A DNA stretch of 64,000 nucleotides from Streptomyces sp. SID13726 (GTDB taxonomy: Bacteria > Actinomycetota > Actinomycetes > Streptomycetales > Streptomycetaceae): assembly GCF_010548375.1 (NCBI RefSeq), contig NZ_JAAGLY010000014.1, positions 62,001-126,000 on the forward strand. Reading direction: 5' to 3'. The notes beneath the pieces were generated by a model that was not told the DNA's origin, made no database searches, and worked only from the letters and a program-made list of their open reading frames with translations. The position numbers and the translations under genes were made by a program. Each line of letters begins with the position of its first letter. The first letter of the stretch is position 1. Of this stretch, positions 33,519 to 42,448 are shown in pieces.

Positions 33519-33932
33519 TCAGGTGTCCGAGCCCATCTGGTCCTCCGCCGACAGGTGCTCCACTGTCCTCCCGGTCTCGGTGAAGGTCCGGGTGACATGG
33601 CCCGAGGAGTAGACCCACAGGATCCGCAGAGGGGTGTCGCCGACGTTTCGGAAGAGATGGGGGACCGGCGAGGGCACGTACGTCGTGTCGTACCGTTCCA
33701 GCCTGGTCACCTCGCCGTCGACCCACACCTCCGCCTCGCCCTCGAGGATCGTGACGTGCTCGTCGCAGTTGTGGGAGTGCAAGGGGGCCCCGGAGCCGAC
33801 CGGGTACACGCTCATGCCGCTGGTGATCCTGTTCTCACCGCGCGCGGCCGGCGTGGTGACGAGCGGGGTCGTCACGACGGCGCCGCCGCGGTCGAGCAGG
33901 GGGACCTCGCCGGCCTTGATGATGGTGGTCAT
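33519..33932 (-). CDS. Small cupin-domain protein
   Basis: A 137-residue single-domain cupin. Metal-binding motif 1 is visible as APLHSHNCDEHVTILEGEAEV (H, H, E; about residues 49-69, cited in part) and motif 2 as PSPVPHLFRNVGDTPLRILWVY with its His. Such proteins act as dioxygenases, isomerases or sensors. It is divergent from the decarboxylase-like gene and shares an intergenic region with two dyads, so it is likely co-regulated with the catabolic island. The substrate is unknown; a role on a ring-derived intermediate is plausible from context only. Confidence 0.85.
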   Translation of the reverse strand: MTTIIKAGEVPLLDRGGAVVTTPLVTTPAARGENRITSGMSVYPVGSGAPLHSHNCDEHVTILEGEAEVWVDGEVTRLERYDTTYVPSPVPHLFRNVGDTPLRILWVYSSGHVTRTFTETGRTVEHLSAEDQMGSDT

Positions 33933-33980
33933 GGTGGCCGACGTTAGGTCGCCGCAGGCACGTTGGGGGGCCTCCGGCGT

Positions 33981-33995
33981 GCAGCTTTACCTTGC
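33981..33995. promoter_or_regulatory. GCA-N9-TGC dyad, site 4 (candidate LysR box)
   Basis: GCAGCTTTACCTTGC lies between the divergent cupin and decarboxylase-like genes; with flanks it reads TGCA-N9-TGCA. The same spacing and arms occur at 39164, 45442 and 48185, each in front of a transcription unit of this island. The 15-bp dyad has the size of a LysR-type site. It is the weakest of the four in its outer bases. Confidence 0.4.
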
Positions 33996-33998
33996 AAT

Positions 33999-34020
33999 CC
34001 GAGAGGGGTGAGCTTCTCGG
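33999..34020. promoter_or_regulatory. CCGAGA-N10-TCTCGG dyad
   Basis: A perfect 6-bp inverted repeat with a 10-bp spacer in the cupin/decarboxylase intergenic region, about 107 bp before the start of the decarboxylase-like gene. It could be an operator or a leader hairpin. Confidence 0.35.
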
Positions 34021-34127
34021 ACACGGCTGTACCTTCACCTGGCACCGCACGGCTTCAGCGTCCGTGCGCCACCCCGTTCACGTTCCGCGCGGACCGCACG
34101 CCGGAAAGAGAAGGCAGGTACGGCCAG

Positions 34128-34715
34128 ATGAGGCTTCCCGTTCTCAGCGATGAGGAAATGAACCCGCGGCAGCAGGAGCTGGCCGTCCGGATCGCCGGTC
34201 GCCGTGGTGCCGTCCGTGGGCCGTTCCGGGTCTGGCTGCACAGCCCCGAGATGTGCGAACGGGCCGAGTCCCTGGGCGCGTTTGCCCGCTTCGACTGCTC
34301 CCTGCCCAGGCATCTGCGCGAACTCGCGCTCCTGATGGCGGCCCGCAACTGGGACGCGCAGTACTCCTGGAACGCCCATGTCCACCAGGCGATCCAGGCC
34401 GGCATCCCGGAGGCCGCGGTCAAGGCCGTCGCCGAGAAGCGCGAGGCCGACTTCGACAACGAGGCCGATCAGACCTTCTACCGGTTCTGCAAGGAGATCC
34501 TCGACGAGCACTTCGTCGCCGACGACACCTTCGCCGCGGCTCTCGCGCATTTCGGCGCCAAGGGCCTCGTCGACACCATCGGTGCGCTCGGCAACTTCAC
34601 CATGCTCGGCATGTGCCTGAACACCTTCCAGGTGGACCTTCAGGCCGGCAAGGAGCCTCCGTTCCCCGACATCCGCGGCTACGGCCGGGTGGCGCCCGAG
34701 GGCGGCCGACTGTGA
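34128..34715 (+). CDS. Carboxymuconolactone decarboxylase family protein (AhpD-like)
   Basis: A 195-residue protein with the helical CMD/AhpD fold (HLRELALLMAARNWDAQYSW for the core helix, about residues 60-80, then NAHVHQAIQAGIPEAAVKAV). The usual AhpD CxxC redox pair is not visible, so a peroxidase-partner role is unlikely. Members act on lactones in protocatechuate-type pathways, but many have no assigned activity. The ATG at 34128 follows GAGAAGGCAGG. It is the first gene of a unit with the ABC importer, to which it is coupled by a GTGA overlap; this suggests it acts on the imported compound. Confidence 0.82.
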   Translation: MRLPVLSDEEMNPRQQELAVRIAGRRGAVRGPFRVWLHSPEMCERAESLGAFARFDCSLPRHLRELALLMAARNWDAQYSWNAHVHQAIQAGIPEAAVKAVAEKREADFDNEADQTFYRFCKEILDEHFVADDTFAAALAHFGAKGLVDTIGALGNFTMLGMCLNTFQVDLQAGKEPPFPDIRGYGRVAPEGGRL

Positions 34716-36217
34716 CTCCGGTGCCGCGGATCACCCCGGTGCTACGAGTACGGGGCGTCACCAAGTCCTTCGGCGGGGTCGCCGCCCTCAAGGGGGTCGA
34801 CCTCGATCTGTATCCCGGTGAGATCCACGCCCTCATGGGCATGAACGGTGCCGGCAAGTCGACGCTGGTGCAGGTCCTTTCGGGGGTGCACCAGGCGGAC
34901 GGCGGTACCGTAGAGGTGGATGGCGAGAAGCATTCAGGGCTGACCGTGCGCAAGGCCCGCAGGCTCGGCGTCGCCTGCGTCCCGCAGCGCCGCGAGCTGG
35001 CGACGGGGCTCACCGTCGCCGAGAACGTCATGCTGGGCGACCTGCCCACCCGTGGCCGCACCGTGCGCTGGAAGGCCGTACGGGGAGAGGCCCGCGCAGC
35101 CCTGTCCGGGCTCGGCATCGACATCGACATCGAGCGGATCGCCGGGACCCTCACGGTGGCCGAGCAGACCATGGTCGAGGTGGCCCGCGAAGTGCGGAAA
35201 GGTAGCCGCATCCTGATCCTGGACGAGCCGACGGCCTGTCTCAGCGCCCAGGACGCGGACCGGATCCGCTCACTGGTACGCGCCCTGCGGGAGGACGGTG
35301 TCGCCGTCGTCTACATCTCGCACTACATCGACGAGGTCATGGCCGTCGCCGACCGCCTCACCGTCCTGCGCGACGGGGCCGTGGTCACCAGCGCCCCGGC
35401 CGCCGAGCTGGACCCGGCTTCCCTGGTCCGCAGCATGGTCGGCAGGGACGTCGTCTCGCGGCGCCCCGAGCGGCCCGCGCCGAAGGACGAACACGGGCTT
35501 GCTGTAAGGGGGTTGACGCAGGGCCGGGCCGTCCGGGACTTCTCCGTGGAGGTCCACAGAGGCGAGATCGTCGCCGTCCTCGGGCCCGCGGGCGACGCCC
35601 AGTCGCGGCTGTTCGACCTGTTGTCCGGACGGCGGCGGCCGGACGCCGGTGTACTCCACGTCGACGGCCGTATCGTGCCGTTCGGCCGGGTCGCCGCCTC
35701 GCTCGCCAGCGGCCTGCGCTGTGTCACCGGCGACCGCCGCACCCTGGGCCTGGTCCAGGGGTTGACCCTGGACGAGAACCTGATGCTTGCCGGTGACCGT
35801 CTCGCCCGCCGCCGACTCCACCGCCGGGGTGAACTCGCCCGCCGCGCCGCCCCGTTGCGCGACAGCTACGGAGTGGTCGCCCTCACCGGCAACCCGCCCG
35901 TGGGCACGCTGTCCGGCGGCAACCAGCAGAAGGTGCTGCTCGGCAAGTGGCTGGAGACCGACCCGATCGCCTGCTTCCTCGAAGACCCGACCAACGGCGT
36001 CGACGTCGCCGCCATGGCCGACATCCACACCCTCGTCGACGACCTCGCCGCCCGCGGCGTCGCCGTACTGCTCGCCTCCTCGTCCGCCGAGGAGGTCATG
36101 CGTCTCGCCGACAGGGTCGTCGTGGTCAGCGCCGGCCGCACGGTCGCCGAGCACGACATATCCGCCATCACCCGCGACGAACTCGTCGCCACCGCACTCG
36201 GAGGTCAGCCGAAGTGA
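34712..36217 (+). CDS. Ribose/galactose-type ABC importer ATP-binding protein
   Basis: A 501-residue double ABC protein of the RbsA/MglA/XylG class. The first domain has Walker A GMNGAGKST and Walker B ILILDEPTACL; its signature is degenerate (TLTVAEQTMVEVARE), as often in this class. In the second domain Walker A is degraded to GPAGDAQSR, without the Lys, while the signature LSGGNQQKVLLGKWL is good. Its Walker B reads CFLEDPTNGVDV, with Glu and Asp in swapped order compared with LDEPT. Only one competent nucleotide site is therefore expected, a pattern known in the family. It is coupled by GTGA at both ends. Confidence 0.92.
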   Translation: MTPVPRITPVLRVRGVTKSFGGVAALKGVDLDLYPGEIHALMGMNGAGKSTLVQVLSGVHQADGGTVEVDGEKHSGLTVRKARRLGVACVPQRRELATGLTVAENVMLGDLPTRGRTVRWKAVRGEARAALSGLGIDIDIERIAGTLTVAEQTMVEVAREVRKGSRILILDEPTACLSAQDADRIRSLVRALREDGVAVVYISHYIDEVMAVADRLTVLRDGAVVTSAPAAELDPASLVRSMVGRDVVSRRPERPAPKDEHGLAVRGLTQGRAVRDFSVEVHRGEIVAVLGPAGDAQSRLFDLLSGRRRPDAGVLHVDGRIVPFGRVAASLASGLRCVTGDRRTLGLVQGLTLDENLMLAGDRLARRRLHRRGELARRAAPLRDSYGVVALTGNPPVGTLSGGNQQKVLLGKWLETDPIACFLEDPTNGVDVAAMADIHTLVDDLAARGVAVLLASSSAEEVMRLADRVVVVSAGRTVAEHDISAITRDELVATALGGQPK

Positions 36218-37221
36218 GCCTCAAGACCCCCTCGGCCACCCCGGAAACCGCGCTGGGCCACCCCAAACCCCGAAGGCCCGCAAGGGAGGTGCTGCACGCT
36301 CCGCACGGCGGACTCGTCGTCGTCCTCGTCCTGGTCGCCGTGTTCACCGCCGTGCAGGCCGACTCCTTCACCACCTCGCAGAATCTGCTCAACGTGCTCC
36401 GGCAGATCGGCGTGACCGCCGTGATCGCGGCCGGGCTCACCCTGCTGATGACCGCCGGCGGCATGGACTTCTCCATGGGCAGCAACGCGGCGGTGACGGT
36501 GTCCGTGGGAGCCACGCTCCTGCACGACGGGCGGCCGACGTCCGTCACCGTGGTCCTCACCCTGCTGCTCGCCACCCTGATCGGGCTGGTGAACGGGCTC
36601 GTCGTGACCTTCACCCGGGTCGCGCCCTTCGTTGCCACGCTCGCCTCCGCGATGCTGTTCGACGGGGTCGCGCTACTTGTCCTCGACGGCGAGTCGATCA
36701 CCATCGGGCAGCGGATGTGGGCCCTCGGCAACTCCAACGTGCTCGGGGTTCCCTACCTGTGCGTTGTCGCGGTCCTGGTGCTCGTCCTGACCGGTCTGGC
36801 CATGCGGTTCACCACCTTCGGACGGGACGCCTTCGCGATGGGCGGCAACGAGCACGTGGCCCGGCTGAGCGGGATCAACGTCCCAGGACGCAAACTCGCG
36901 TTGTACGCCCTCGCGGGTGCCCTCGCCGGCCTGGCGGGTCTCATGCTGCTGTCCCGTCTCGGCGCCGCCGCGCCCAACACCGGTGGACTGCAACTTCAGT
37001 TGACCGCCGTCGCCGCGGTGGTGATCGGTGGGACGTCTCTGACCGGGGGCCACGGGACCGTCGTAGGGACCGTGCTCGGAGTTGTACTGCTGGGAGTCGT
37101 GGCCAACGCGATGAACCTGCTCCAGGTCAATAGCTACTACCAGTACGTCGTGACCGGCGGCGTGCTGCTCGTCGCCGCGATCATCAACGAGTTCCAGCGG
37201 AAGTCCGTGCCGGGACATTAG
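36214..37221 (+). CDS. Ribose-type ABC importer permease
   Basis: A 335-residue membrane protein of the RbsC/BPD_transp_2 family. After a 35-residue cytoplasmic tail there are eight to ten hydrophobic segments, beginning LVVVLVLVAVFTAVQA. The family signatures ITAGGMDFSMGS-like (LLMTAGGMDFSMGSNAAVTV) and FGRDAFAMGGNEHVARLSGI are present, the latter being the ATPase-contact loop. GTG at 36214 overlaps the ATPase stop. Together with the neighbouring ATPase and lipoprotein it forms a complete importer. Confidence 0.92.
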   Translation: MSLKTPSATPETALGHPKPRRPAREVLHAPHGGLVVVLVLVAVFTAVQADSFTTSQNLLNVLRQIGVTAVIAAGLTLLMTAGGMDFSMGSNAAVTVSVGATLLHDGRPTSVTVVLTLLLATLIGLVNGLVVTFTRVAPFVATLASAMLFDGVALLVLDGESITIGQRMWALGNSNVLGVPYLCVVAVLVLVLTGLAMRFTTFGRDAFAMGGNEHVARLSGINVPGRKLALYALAGALAGLAGLMLLSRLGAAAPNTGGLQLQLTAVAAVVIGGTSLTGGHGTVVGTVLGVVLLGVVANAMNLLQVNSYYQYVVTGGVLLVAAIINEFQRKSVPGH

Positions 37222-37276
37222 CGACGGGTTCCGTCCGCCACCCCCTCACTTCAATGACGAAGGAAGGCCCGACCCC

Positions 37277-38239
37277 ATGAAGTCCACCACCCGCTCCCGC
37301 CGTGCGCTCGCGGTCTCGCTCGGCGGCGTCTGCGCCCTGGTGCTGTCCGGCTGCGGTTCCGAGTCTGACGCCGGGGGCACTGTCGAGGGCTCGGTCACCC
37401 TCGGGTTCGTCAACGGCGCCAACACGCACTTCCATCAATGTCTGCTGAAGGCGGTCGAGCAGACCGCGAAGTCGGAGAAGGCCACCGTCTACTCGGCCAA
37501 CTCCAAGCAGGACGCCGGGACCGAGCTGTCCAACATCGAGGACATGATCGCCCGGAACGTGGACGCGCTGATCGTGCAGACCGTCAACGTCGACGCCCTG
37601 GAAGGGGACATAGCGAAGGCGAAGAACGCAGGCATCCCGATCTACCTCACCTCTGTCGCCACCTCGGACACCTCCGACGTGCTCGGGGTCGCCAAGGTCG
37701 ACCTCAAGCAGGTCGGCGTGCTGGACGCCGGGTGGATCGCGAAGGACGCTGCCGGCAAGGACGTGAAGGTCGGCATCGTCGCCGGGGCTCCGGGCGCCGC
37801 ATCGGACCTGCTGGTGGGCGGCTTCAAGGGCGCGCTGCCGGCGACCGCGAAGGTCGTGGCGAACCAGCCCGGCATGTTCAACCCCGCCAAGGCGCAGGAC
37901 GTCGCCGAGAACATGATCCAGGCCCAGCCCGACCTCGACTACGCCTTCGTCGCCAACGAGGAGATGGCCTTCGCGGTCCGCAAGGCCTTCGAAGCGGCCG
38001 GCGCTGACGACGTCAAGATCGTCAGCGTCAACGGCACGGAGGACGGGCTCGCGGCCGTGAAGAGCGGGCAGCTCTCCGCGACCGTCGCCAACTCCGCGAT
38101 GACCATCGGGCAGACGGCCGTGAAGAACACGATCGGCCTGCTCAACAAGGACAAGACCGTTGACAAGATTGCCAACATTCCTCTTGTCTTGGTCACCGAG
38201 GACAACGTGGGCGAAGCGCCGCAGTACTGCCCCGAGTAA
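37277..38239 (+). CDS. Ribose-type ABC substrate-binding lipoprotein
   Basis: A 320-residue periplasmic-binding-protein type I lipoprotein. The signal peptide ends in a lipobox LSGC (Cys at about residue 26). The mature domain follows the RbsB pattern: VTLGFVNGANTHFHQCLLKA, NIEDMIARNVDALIVQTVNV, and a C-terminal VTEDNVGEAPQYCPE. Ligand-contacting residues typical of ribose binding are not obvious, and the island context points to an aromatic or organic acid, possibly glycosylated. It follows the permease by 55 bp and precedes LysR by 10 bp. Confidence 0.92.
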   Translation: MKSTTRSRRALAVSLGGVCALVLSGCGSESDAGGTVEGSVTLGFVNGANTHFHQCLLKAVEQTAKSEKATVYSANSKQDAGTELSNIEDMIARNVDALIVQTVNVDALEGDIAKAKNAGIPIYLTSVATSDTSDVLGVAKVDLKQVGVLDAGWIAKDAAGKDVKVGIVAGAPGAASDLLVGGFKGALPATAKVVANQPGMFNPAKAQDVAENMIQAQPDLDYAFVANEEMAFAVRKAFEAAGADDVKIVSVNGTEDGLAAVKSGQLSATVANSAMTIGQTAVKNTIGLLNKDKTVDKIANIPLVLVTEDNVGEAPQYCPE

Positions 38240-38249
38240 GGAGCCACCC

Positions 38250-39161
38250 ATGGACCGCCTGCTTCTCATGCACAGCTTCGTCACCGTGGCACAGGTCGGC
38301 AGTTTCAGCGGGGCCGCCAAGAAGCTGGGCTCCTCCGGCTCCCTGGTTTCACGGCACGTCGCCGAGCTGGAACGGCAGGTGGGCGTACGTCTGGTCAACC
38401 GCACGGCCCGCTCGGTGAGCCTCACCGAGCCGGGTCGGCGTTACGCCGAATTCGCCGCGCGGATTCTCGACGAGATCGAGGCCGAGGACGCCGGAATAGC
38501 CCAGTCGCACGACCGCGCCGAAGGCACGCTCAGCATCATCTGCCCGAAATGGATAGGCAGCCTGGACCTCGGGGACGCCATCGCCGCCTTTGCCGCGGAG
38601 CACCCCAGAATCCAGATCCGTTTCGAACTCGGCGGAATGTCCGACCGGACCTACGACTTTCTCGACAGCGGATTCGACATCGCCTTCCACACCCGCGATC
38701 TGCGCGACTCCAGCGTCCGGCTCAAGAAGGTCTCCTCGCTGCCGTTCGTGCTGTGCGCCTCCAAGGCCTACATCGACCGGCACGGCAGCCTCGGTCACCC
38801 GAACGACCTGGCGAACCACGACTGCCTGGTCCATGTGAACGACCCGGTCTGGCGCATCGGCCACGGACACGCGAGCACCCTGCACAAGATCCGCAACATC
38901 GCGTTCTCGTCCAACTCCTACATCGCGCTCCAGAAGGCCGCCGTGCACGGCCGGGGCATCGCCCTGCTCCCGCAGCGTCCGGCCTACGACGACCTCGTCT
39001 CCGGCGCCCTGCAGGTCCTGCTCCCCGACCTCGCGGTCCCCGACCGCCCCCTGTACGCGATCTACGGCCCCGGACACGACACCCCGCGCAAGGTGAGCGT
39101 CTTCCTGGACTTCCTCAGCGAGTGGTTCTCGCAGAACCCCATCCCGGTGATCCGGCCGTAG
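38250..39161 (+). CDS. LysR family transcriptional regulator
   Basis: A 303-residue LysR regulator. The winged helix is MHSFVTVAQVGSFSGAAKKL followed by GSSGSLVSRHVAELERQVGVRL. The effector domain (about 90-300) includes LDSGFDIAFHTRDLRDSSV and GRGIALLPQRPAYDDLVSG. The ATG at 38250 has AAGGAG 7 bp upstream, right at the stop of the lipoprotein gene. It lies inside the co-oriented island and not divergent from its target as classical LysR genes do. The nearest dyad (39164-39180) begins just after its stop codon, ahead of the next gene, so it probably activates the downstream catabolic operon and related units. Confidence 0.92.
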   Translation: MDRLLLMHSFVTVAQVGSFSGAAKKLGSSGSLVSRHVAELERQVGVRLVNRTARSVSLTEPGRRYAEFAARILDEIEAEDAGIAQSHDRAEGTLSIICPKWIGSLDLGDAIAAFAAEHPRIQIRFELGGMSDRTYDFLDSGFDIAFHTRDLRDSSVRLKKVSSLPFVLCASKAYIDRHGSLGHPNDLANHDCLVHVNDPVWRIGHGHASTLHKIRNIAFSSNSYIALQKAAVHGRGIALLPQRPAYDDLVSGALQVLLPDLAVPDRPLYAIYGPGHDTPRKVSVFLDFLSEWFSQNPIPVIRP

Positions 39162-39163
39162 CT

Positions 39164-39180
39164 GCAACAAACGATTGCGC
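39164..39180 (+). promoter_or_regulatory. GCA-N9-TGCGC dyad, site 1 (candidate LysR box)
   Basis: GCA (39164-39166), nine bases, TGCGC (39176-39180). A possible promoter follows: TTGAGG (39201-39206), 18 bp, TACGCT (39225-39230). The dyad centre would lie near -65 relative to the inferred start, which is the classical LysR recognition-site position. The downstream start codon is at 39259. Confidence 0.5.
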
Positions 39181-39258
39181 ACCTCGTGCGGCTCGGGTCA
39201 TTGAGGCTCTCGCGTGCCGAAACCTACGCTCACGAGGCGACCCGGAAACGAGGAGTCC

Positions 39259-40170
39259 ATGGGAATCCAGAGAATCGAATCGGTCACCTACGGCATCGAC
39301 GACCTCGGCGAGTGTGTCCGTTTCTTCGAGGACTTCGGGCTGTTCCCGGTGGAGCGGACCGACGAGCACGCCGTGTTCGAGACGCTCACCGGACAGACGC
39401 TCCACCTGGACACGGAGCTCCTGTCACCGCCTCCCGTGGAGGCGGGACCCACCCTGCGCGAGGTGGTGTGGGGCGTCGACACCCGGGAGGAACTGGAGCG
39501 ACTGGTGGCCGCGGCAGGCAAGGACCGGGAGATCCGGGAGAGCGCCGACGGCGTCCACCACACCGTCGACGAGACCGGCTTCGGCGTCGGGCTGACCCTC
39601 GCCCGGCCCAGGCCGGCACCCGTCACCCCGCGCCCCGCCAACGCGCTCGGCGAGGTCCACCGCTGGAACACCGCCCTGGAGCCGCTGGGGCGCGCGTATC
39701 CGCTGCGCATGTGCCATGTGGCCCTGAACATCCCGAAGGCCGGCAAGGACGAGGCGGTCGCGTTCTACACCGAGCGCCTCGGCTTCCGCCCCACCGACGT
39801 CGTCGAGCCGATGGGCGTCTTCATGCAGGCCCCCGGCGACGACGACCAGCACACCATGCTGCTCTGCCACCGTCCCGACCGCGCGGGCGTCAACCACATC
39901 GCCTACGAGGTGCCCGGCTTCGACGATGTCGTCGAGGGCGGCAACTTCATGATCGAACGCGGCTGGCGGGAGGCCCGCAGGCTCGGCCGCCACACCATCG
40001 GCTCCAACGTCTTCCGCTTCCTGCACGCCCCCTGCGGCGGCCGCGTGGAGTACGCCGCCGACATGGACCGGGTCGACGACTCCTACGAGACCCGGGTACA
40101 CGAGACCACCCCGCCGCACCACATCTGGGCCCTGCGCACCAACCGCGACCAGGACGCCCCGGCGTCCTGA
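39259..40170 (+). CDS. Two-domain VOC protein, extradiol-dioxygenase-like
   Basis: A 303-residue vicinal-oxygen-chelate protein with two paired domains, the layout of type I extradiol ring-cleavage dioxygenases. The candidate Fe(II) ligands are His in MCHVALNI (about 153), His in VNHIAYEV (about 213) and Glu in GRVEYAAD (about 264), with spacing like His146/His210/Glu260 of BphC. The ATG at 39259 follows ACGAGGAGTCC. It heads the operon that continues through an aldehyde dehydrogenase and a FAH-family hydrolase. Cleavage of a catecholic ring is the best reading; the exact ring substrate is unknown. Confidence 0.85.
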   Translation: MGIQRIESVTYGIDDLGECVRFFEDFGLFPVERTDEHAVFETLTGQTLHLDTELLSPPPVEAGPTLREVVWGVDTREELERLVAAAGKDREIRESADGVHHTVDETGFGVGLTLARPRPAPVTPRPANALGEVHRWNTALEPLGRAYPLRMCHVALNIPKAGKDEAVAFYTERLGFRPTDVVEPMGVFMQAPGDDDQHTMLLCHRPDRAGVNHIAYEVPGFDDVVEGGNFMIERGWREARRLGRHTIGSNVFRFLHAPCGGRVEYAADMDRVDDSYETRVHETTPPHHIWALRTNRDQDAPAS

Positions 40171-40232
40171 CCCGCACCCTCCGGCGCGGTCGGACCGCGA
40201 CCCCCTAGAGCCAGCCTGAGAGGCACCCACCC

Positions 40233-41681
40233 ATGACCACCGACCACGGCTACCCCGCCGTCCGCATGTACATCGCGGGCGAGTGGTGCCAGGGCGGATC
40301 CGGCACCACCGCCCCGATCGTGAACCCGGCCACCGAGGAGGCGATTGGCGAGGTACCGCTGGCCGCCGCGGCCGACCTGGACCGCGCCCTCGCCGCCGCC
40401 GAGGAGGGCTTCCGCGTCTGGCGCGGCACCCCCGTCGCCCGGCGCACCGAGATCCTGCACGCCGCCGCCGACCTGATCGCCGAGCGGGCCGTCGAGATCG
40501 GCCGGATCAGCACCCTGGAGCAGGGCAAGCCTCTCGCCGAGTCCACCGGCGAGGCCCGCCGCACCGCGGAGACCCTGCGCTGGCACGCCGACGACGCCCG
40601 CCGCGCCTACGGCCGGATCATCCCGTCGGCCCCCGGCACCGTGCTCACCGTGCGCCGCGAGCCGCTCGGTCCGGTCGCCGCCTTCGTACCGTGGAACTTC
40701 CCGGTCGGCGGCCCCAATCGGAAGATCTCCTCGGCCCTGTCCGCGGGCTGCTCCCTCGTCATCAAGGCCTCGGAGGAGACCCCGGCCACCGCCGCCGCAC
40801 TGGTCGCCTGCTACGCCGACGCGGGCCTTCCGGCCGGTGTCCTGGGCCTCGTCTTCGGCGAACCGGCCGAGGTCTCCGCCCACCTCATCGCCTCCCCGGT
40901 CACCCGCCTGGTCGCCTTCACCGGCTCGGTCCCCGTCGGCAAGCTCCTCGCCGCCGAGGCCGGCAAGGTCATGAAGCCCTCCCTGATGGAACTCGGCGGC
41001 CACGCCCCGGTGATCGTCTGCGCCGACGCCGACCCCGTGCAGGCCGCCCGCAAGGCCGCGCAGGCCAAGTTCGCCAACGCAGGGCAGGTCTGCACCTCCC
41101 CGAGCCGCTTCCTCGTCCACGAGAGCCTCGTCGAGGACTTCACCGCTGAGTTCGTGAAGGCCGCCGAGGCGCTGGTCGTCGGTGACGGTCTGGCCGACGG
41201 CACCAGGATGGGCCCCCTCGCCAACGAGCGCCGCCTCAAGGCGATGGAACGCCTCACCGCCGACGCCGTCGCCCGCGGCGCCAAGGTCCTCACCGGCGGC
41301 GAACGGCTCGACCGCGCGGGGTACTTCTACGCGCCGACCGCCCTGACGGACGTACCGCAGGACGCGGAGGTGCTGCACGAGGAGCCGTTCGGACCGATCG
41401 CGCCGATCGTGCCCTTCGCCGATCTGGACGCGGCACTCGCCACGGCGAATCAGCTGCCCTACGGCCTGGCCGCCTACGGCTTCACCCGCTCCGCCGCGAC
41501 CGCCGAGAGGCTCTCCGACGCGCTGGAGGCCGGCATCCTCTCCCTCAACCACTGCGGCGGCTCGGTCCACGAGGCCCCCTCCGGCGGGGTGAAGGACAGC
41601 GGCTACGGCCGGGAGGGCGGCCCCGAGGCCCTGGACGCCTACCTGGTCACCAAGCGCGTCTCCCACCTGCTGGTGCCATGA
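40233..41681 (+). CDS. NAD(P)+-dependent aldehyde dehydrogenase
   Basis: A 482-residue aldehyde dehydrogenase. Catalytic residues are visible: general base Glu in LMELGGHAPVIV (about 252) and nucleophile Cys in GQVCTSPSRF (about 287). VPWNFPVGGPNRKISSAL and VAFTGSVPVGK are the cofactor-binding and GSTxxG-like segments. The overall pattern resembles succinate-semialdehyde or hydroxymuconic-semialdehyde dehydrogenases. It follows the dioxygenase by 62 bp and is coupled to the next gene by ATGA, so oxidation of a ring-cleavage semialdehyde is likely. Confidence 0.9.
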   Translation: MTTDHGYPAVRMYIAGEWCQGGSGTTAPIVNPATEEAIGEVPLAAAADLDRALAAAEEGFRVWRGTPVARRTEILHAAADLIAERAVEIGRISTLEQGKPLAESTGEARRTAETLRWHADDARRAYGRIIPSAPGTVLTVRREPLGPVAAFVPWNFPVGGPNRKISSALSAGCSLVIKASEETPATAAALVACYADAGLPAGVLGLVFGEPAEVSAHLIASPVTRLVAFTGSVPVGKLLAAEAGKVMKPSLMELGGHAPVIVCADADPVQAARKAAQAKFANAGQVCTSPSRFLVHESLVEDFTAEFVKAAEALVVGDGLADGTRMGPLANERRLKAMERLTADAVARGAKVLTGGERLDRAGYFYAPTALTDVPQDAEVLHEEPFGPIAPIVPFADLDAALATANQLPYGLAAYGFTRSAATAERLSDALEAGILSLNHCGGSVHEAPSGGVKDSGYGREGGPEALDAYLVTKRVSHLLVP

Positions 41682-42448
41682 GGTACGCGCGAGTCTCGGT
41701 CGGCGGCCGGGCGGTGTGGGGCCGGGTGGAGGAGTCGGAGATCGAGCTGCTGTCCGACTCCCCGCTGGAGGGCACACCGGACGTCATCGGCACGGTGGCG
41801 CGCGAGGCGGCCGTATGGCTGCCTCCGGTCGTGCCCGGGGTGTTCTACGCGGTCGGCTACAACTACCCGCGCCACATCGCCCACGCCGGAGCCGACACCC
41901 CCGAGCGCCCCGAGGTCGGCTACCGCGCCAACAACGCGCTCACCGGCCACGGTTCGCCCATCGTCAAGCCCGTCGAGGTCGAGGGCCGCTTCGAGGCCGA
42001 GCCCGAACTCGTCGCCGTCATCGGCCGTACGATCCGCCACGCCACGTACGAGGAGGCGCGGAAGTCCGTCTTCGGCTGGACCATCGGCAACGACGTCAGC
42101 GCCCGCGCCTGGCAGCACCGGGACCGCACGTTCTGGCGCAGCAAGAACAGCGACACCTTCAAGCCGATGGGCCCCTGGATCGAGACGGACGTCGACCCGC
42201 TCACGCAGACCACCACGCTCCGGGTCAACGGCTCCGAGTGCGCGCGGTTCCCCACCGGCGACATGGTCTTCGACCCCTACGACTTCATCGTGGAGATGAC
42301 CCGCCACCTCACCCTGCACCCCGGTGACGTGCTGTGGATGGGCGCCGAGTCGACCTGCCAACTGGAGCCCGGCGACACCGTGGAGATCGAGATCAGCGGC
42401 ATCGGTGTGCTGTCCAACCCCGTACACCTCGAAGGGAATCGAGCATGA
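41678..42448 (+). CDS. Fumarylacetoacetate hydrolase family protein (1)
   Basis: A 256-residue FAH-fold protein. Metal ligands appear in EAEPELVAVIG (Glu pair, about residues 105-112) and the neighbouring IGNDVSARAWQHRD (Asp). The length matches single-domain hydrolases, decarboxylases or isomerases of the HpcE/2-hydroxypentadienoate type. It is overlapped by ATGA on both sides. Family members cleave or decarboxylate dicarbonyl ring-cleavage products, which fits the dioxygenase and dehydrogenase before it. Confidence 0.88.
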   Translation: MRYARVSVGGRAVWGRVEESEIELLSDSPLEGTPDVIGTVAREAAVWLPPVVPGVFYAVGYNYPRHIAHAGADTPERPEVGYRANNALTGHGSPIVKPVEVEGRFEAEPELVAVIGRTIRHATYEEARKSVFGWTIGNDVSARAWQHRDRTFWRSKNSDTFKPMGPWIETDVDPLTQTTTLRVNGSECARFPTGDMVFDPYDFIVEMTRHLTLHPGDVLWMGAESTCQLEPGDTVEIEISGIGVLSNPVHLEGNRA

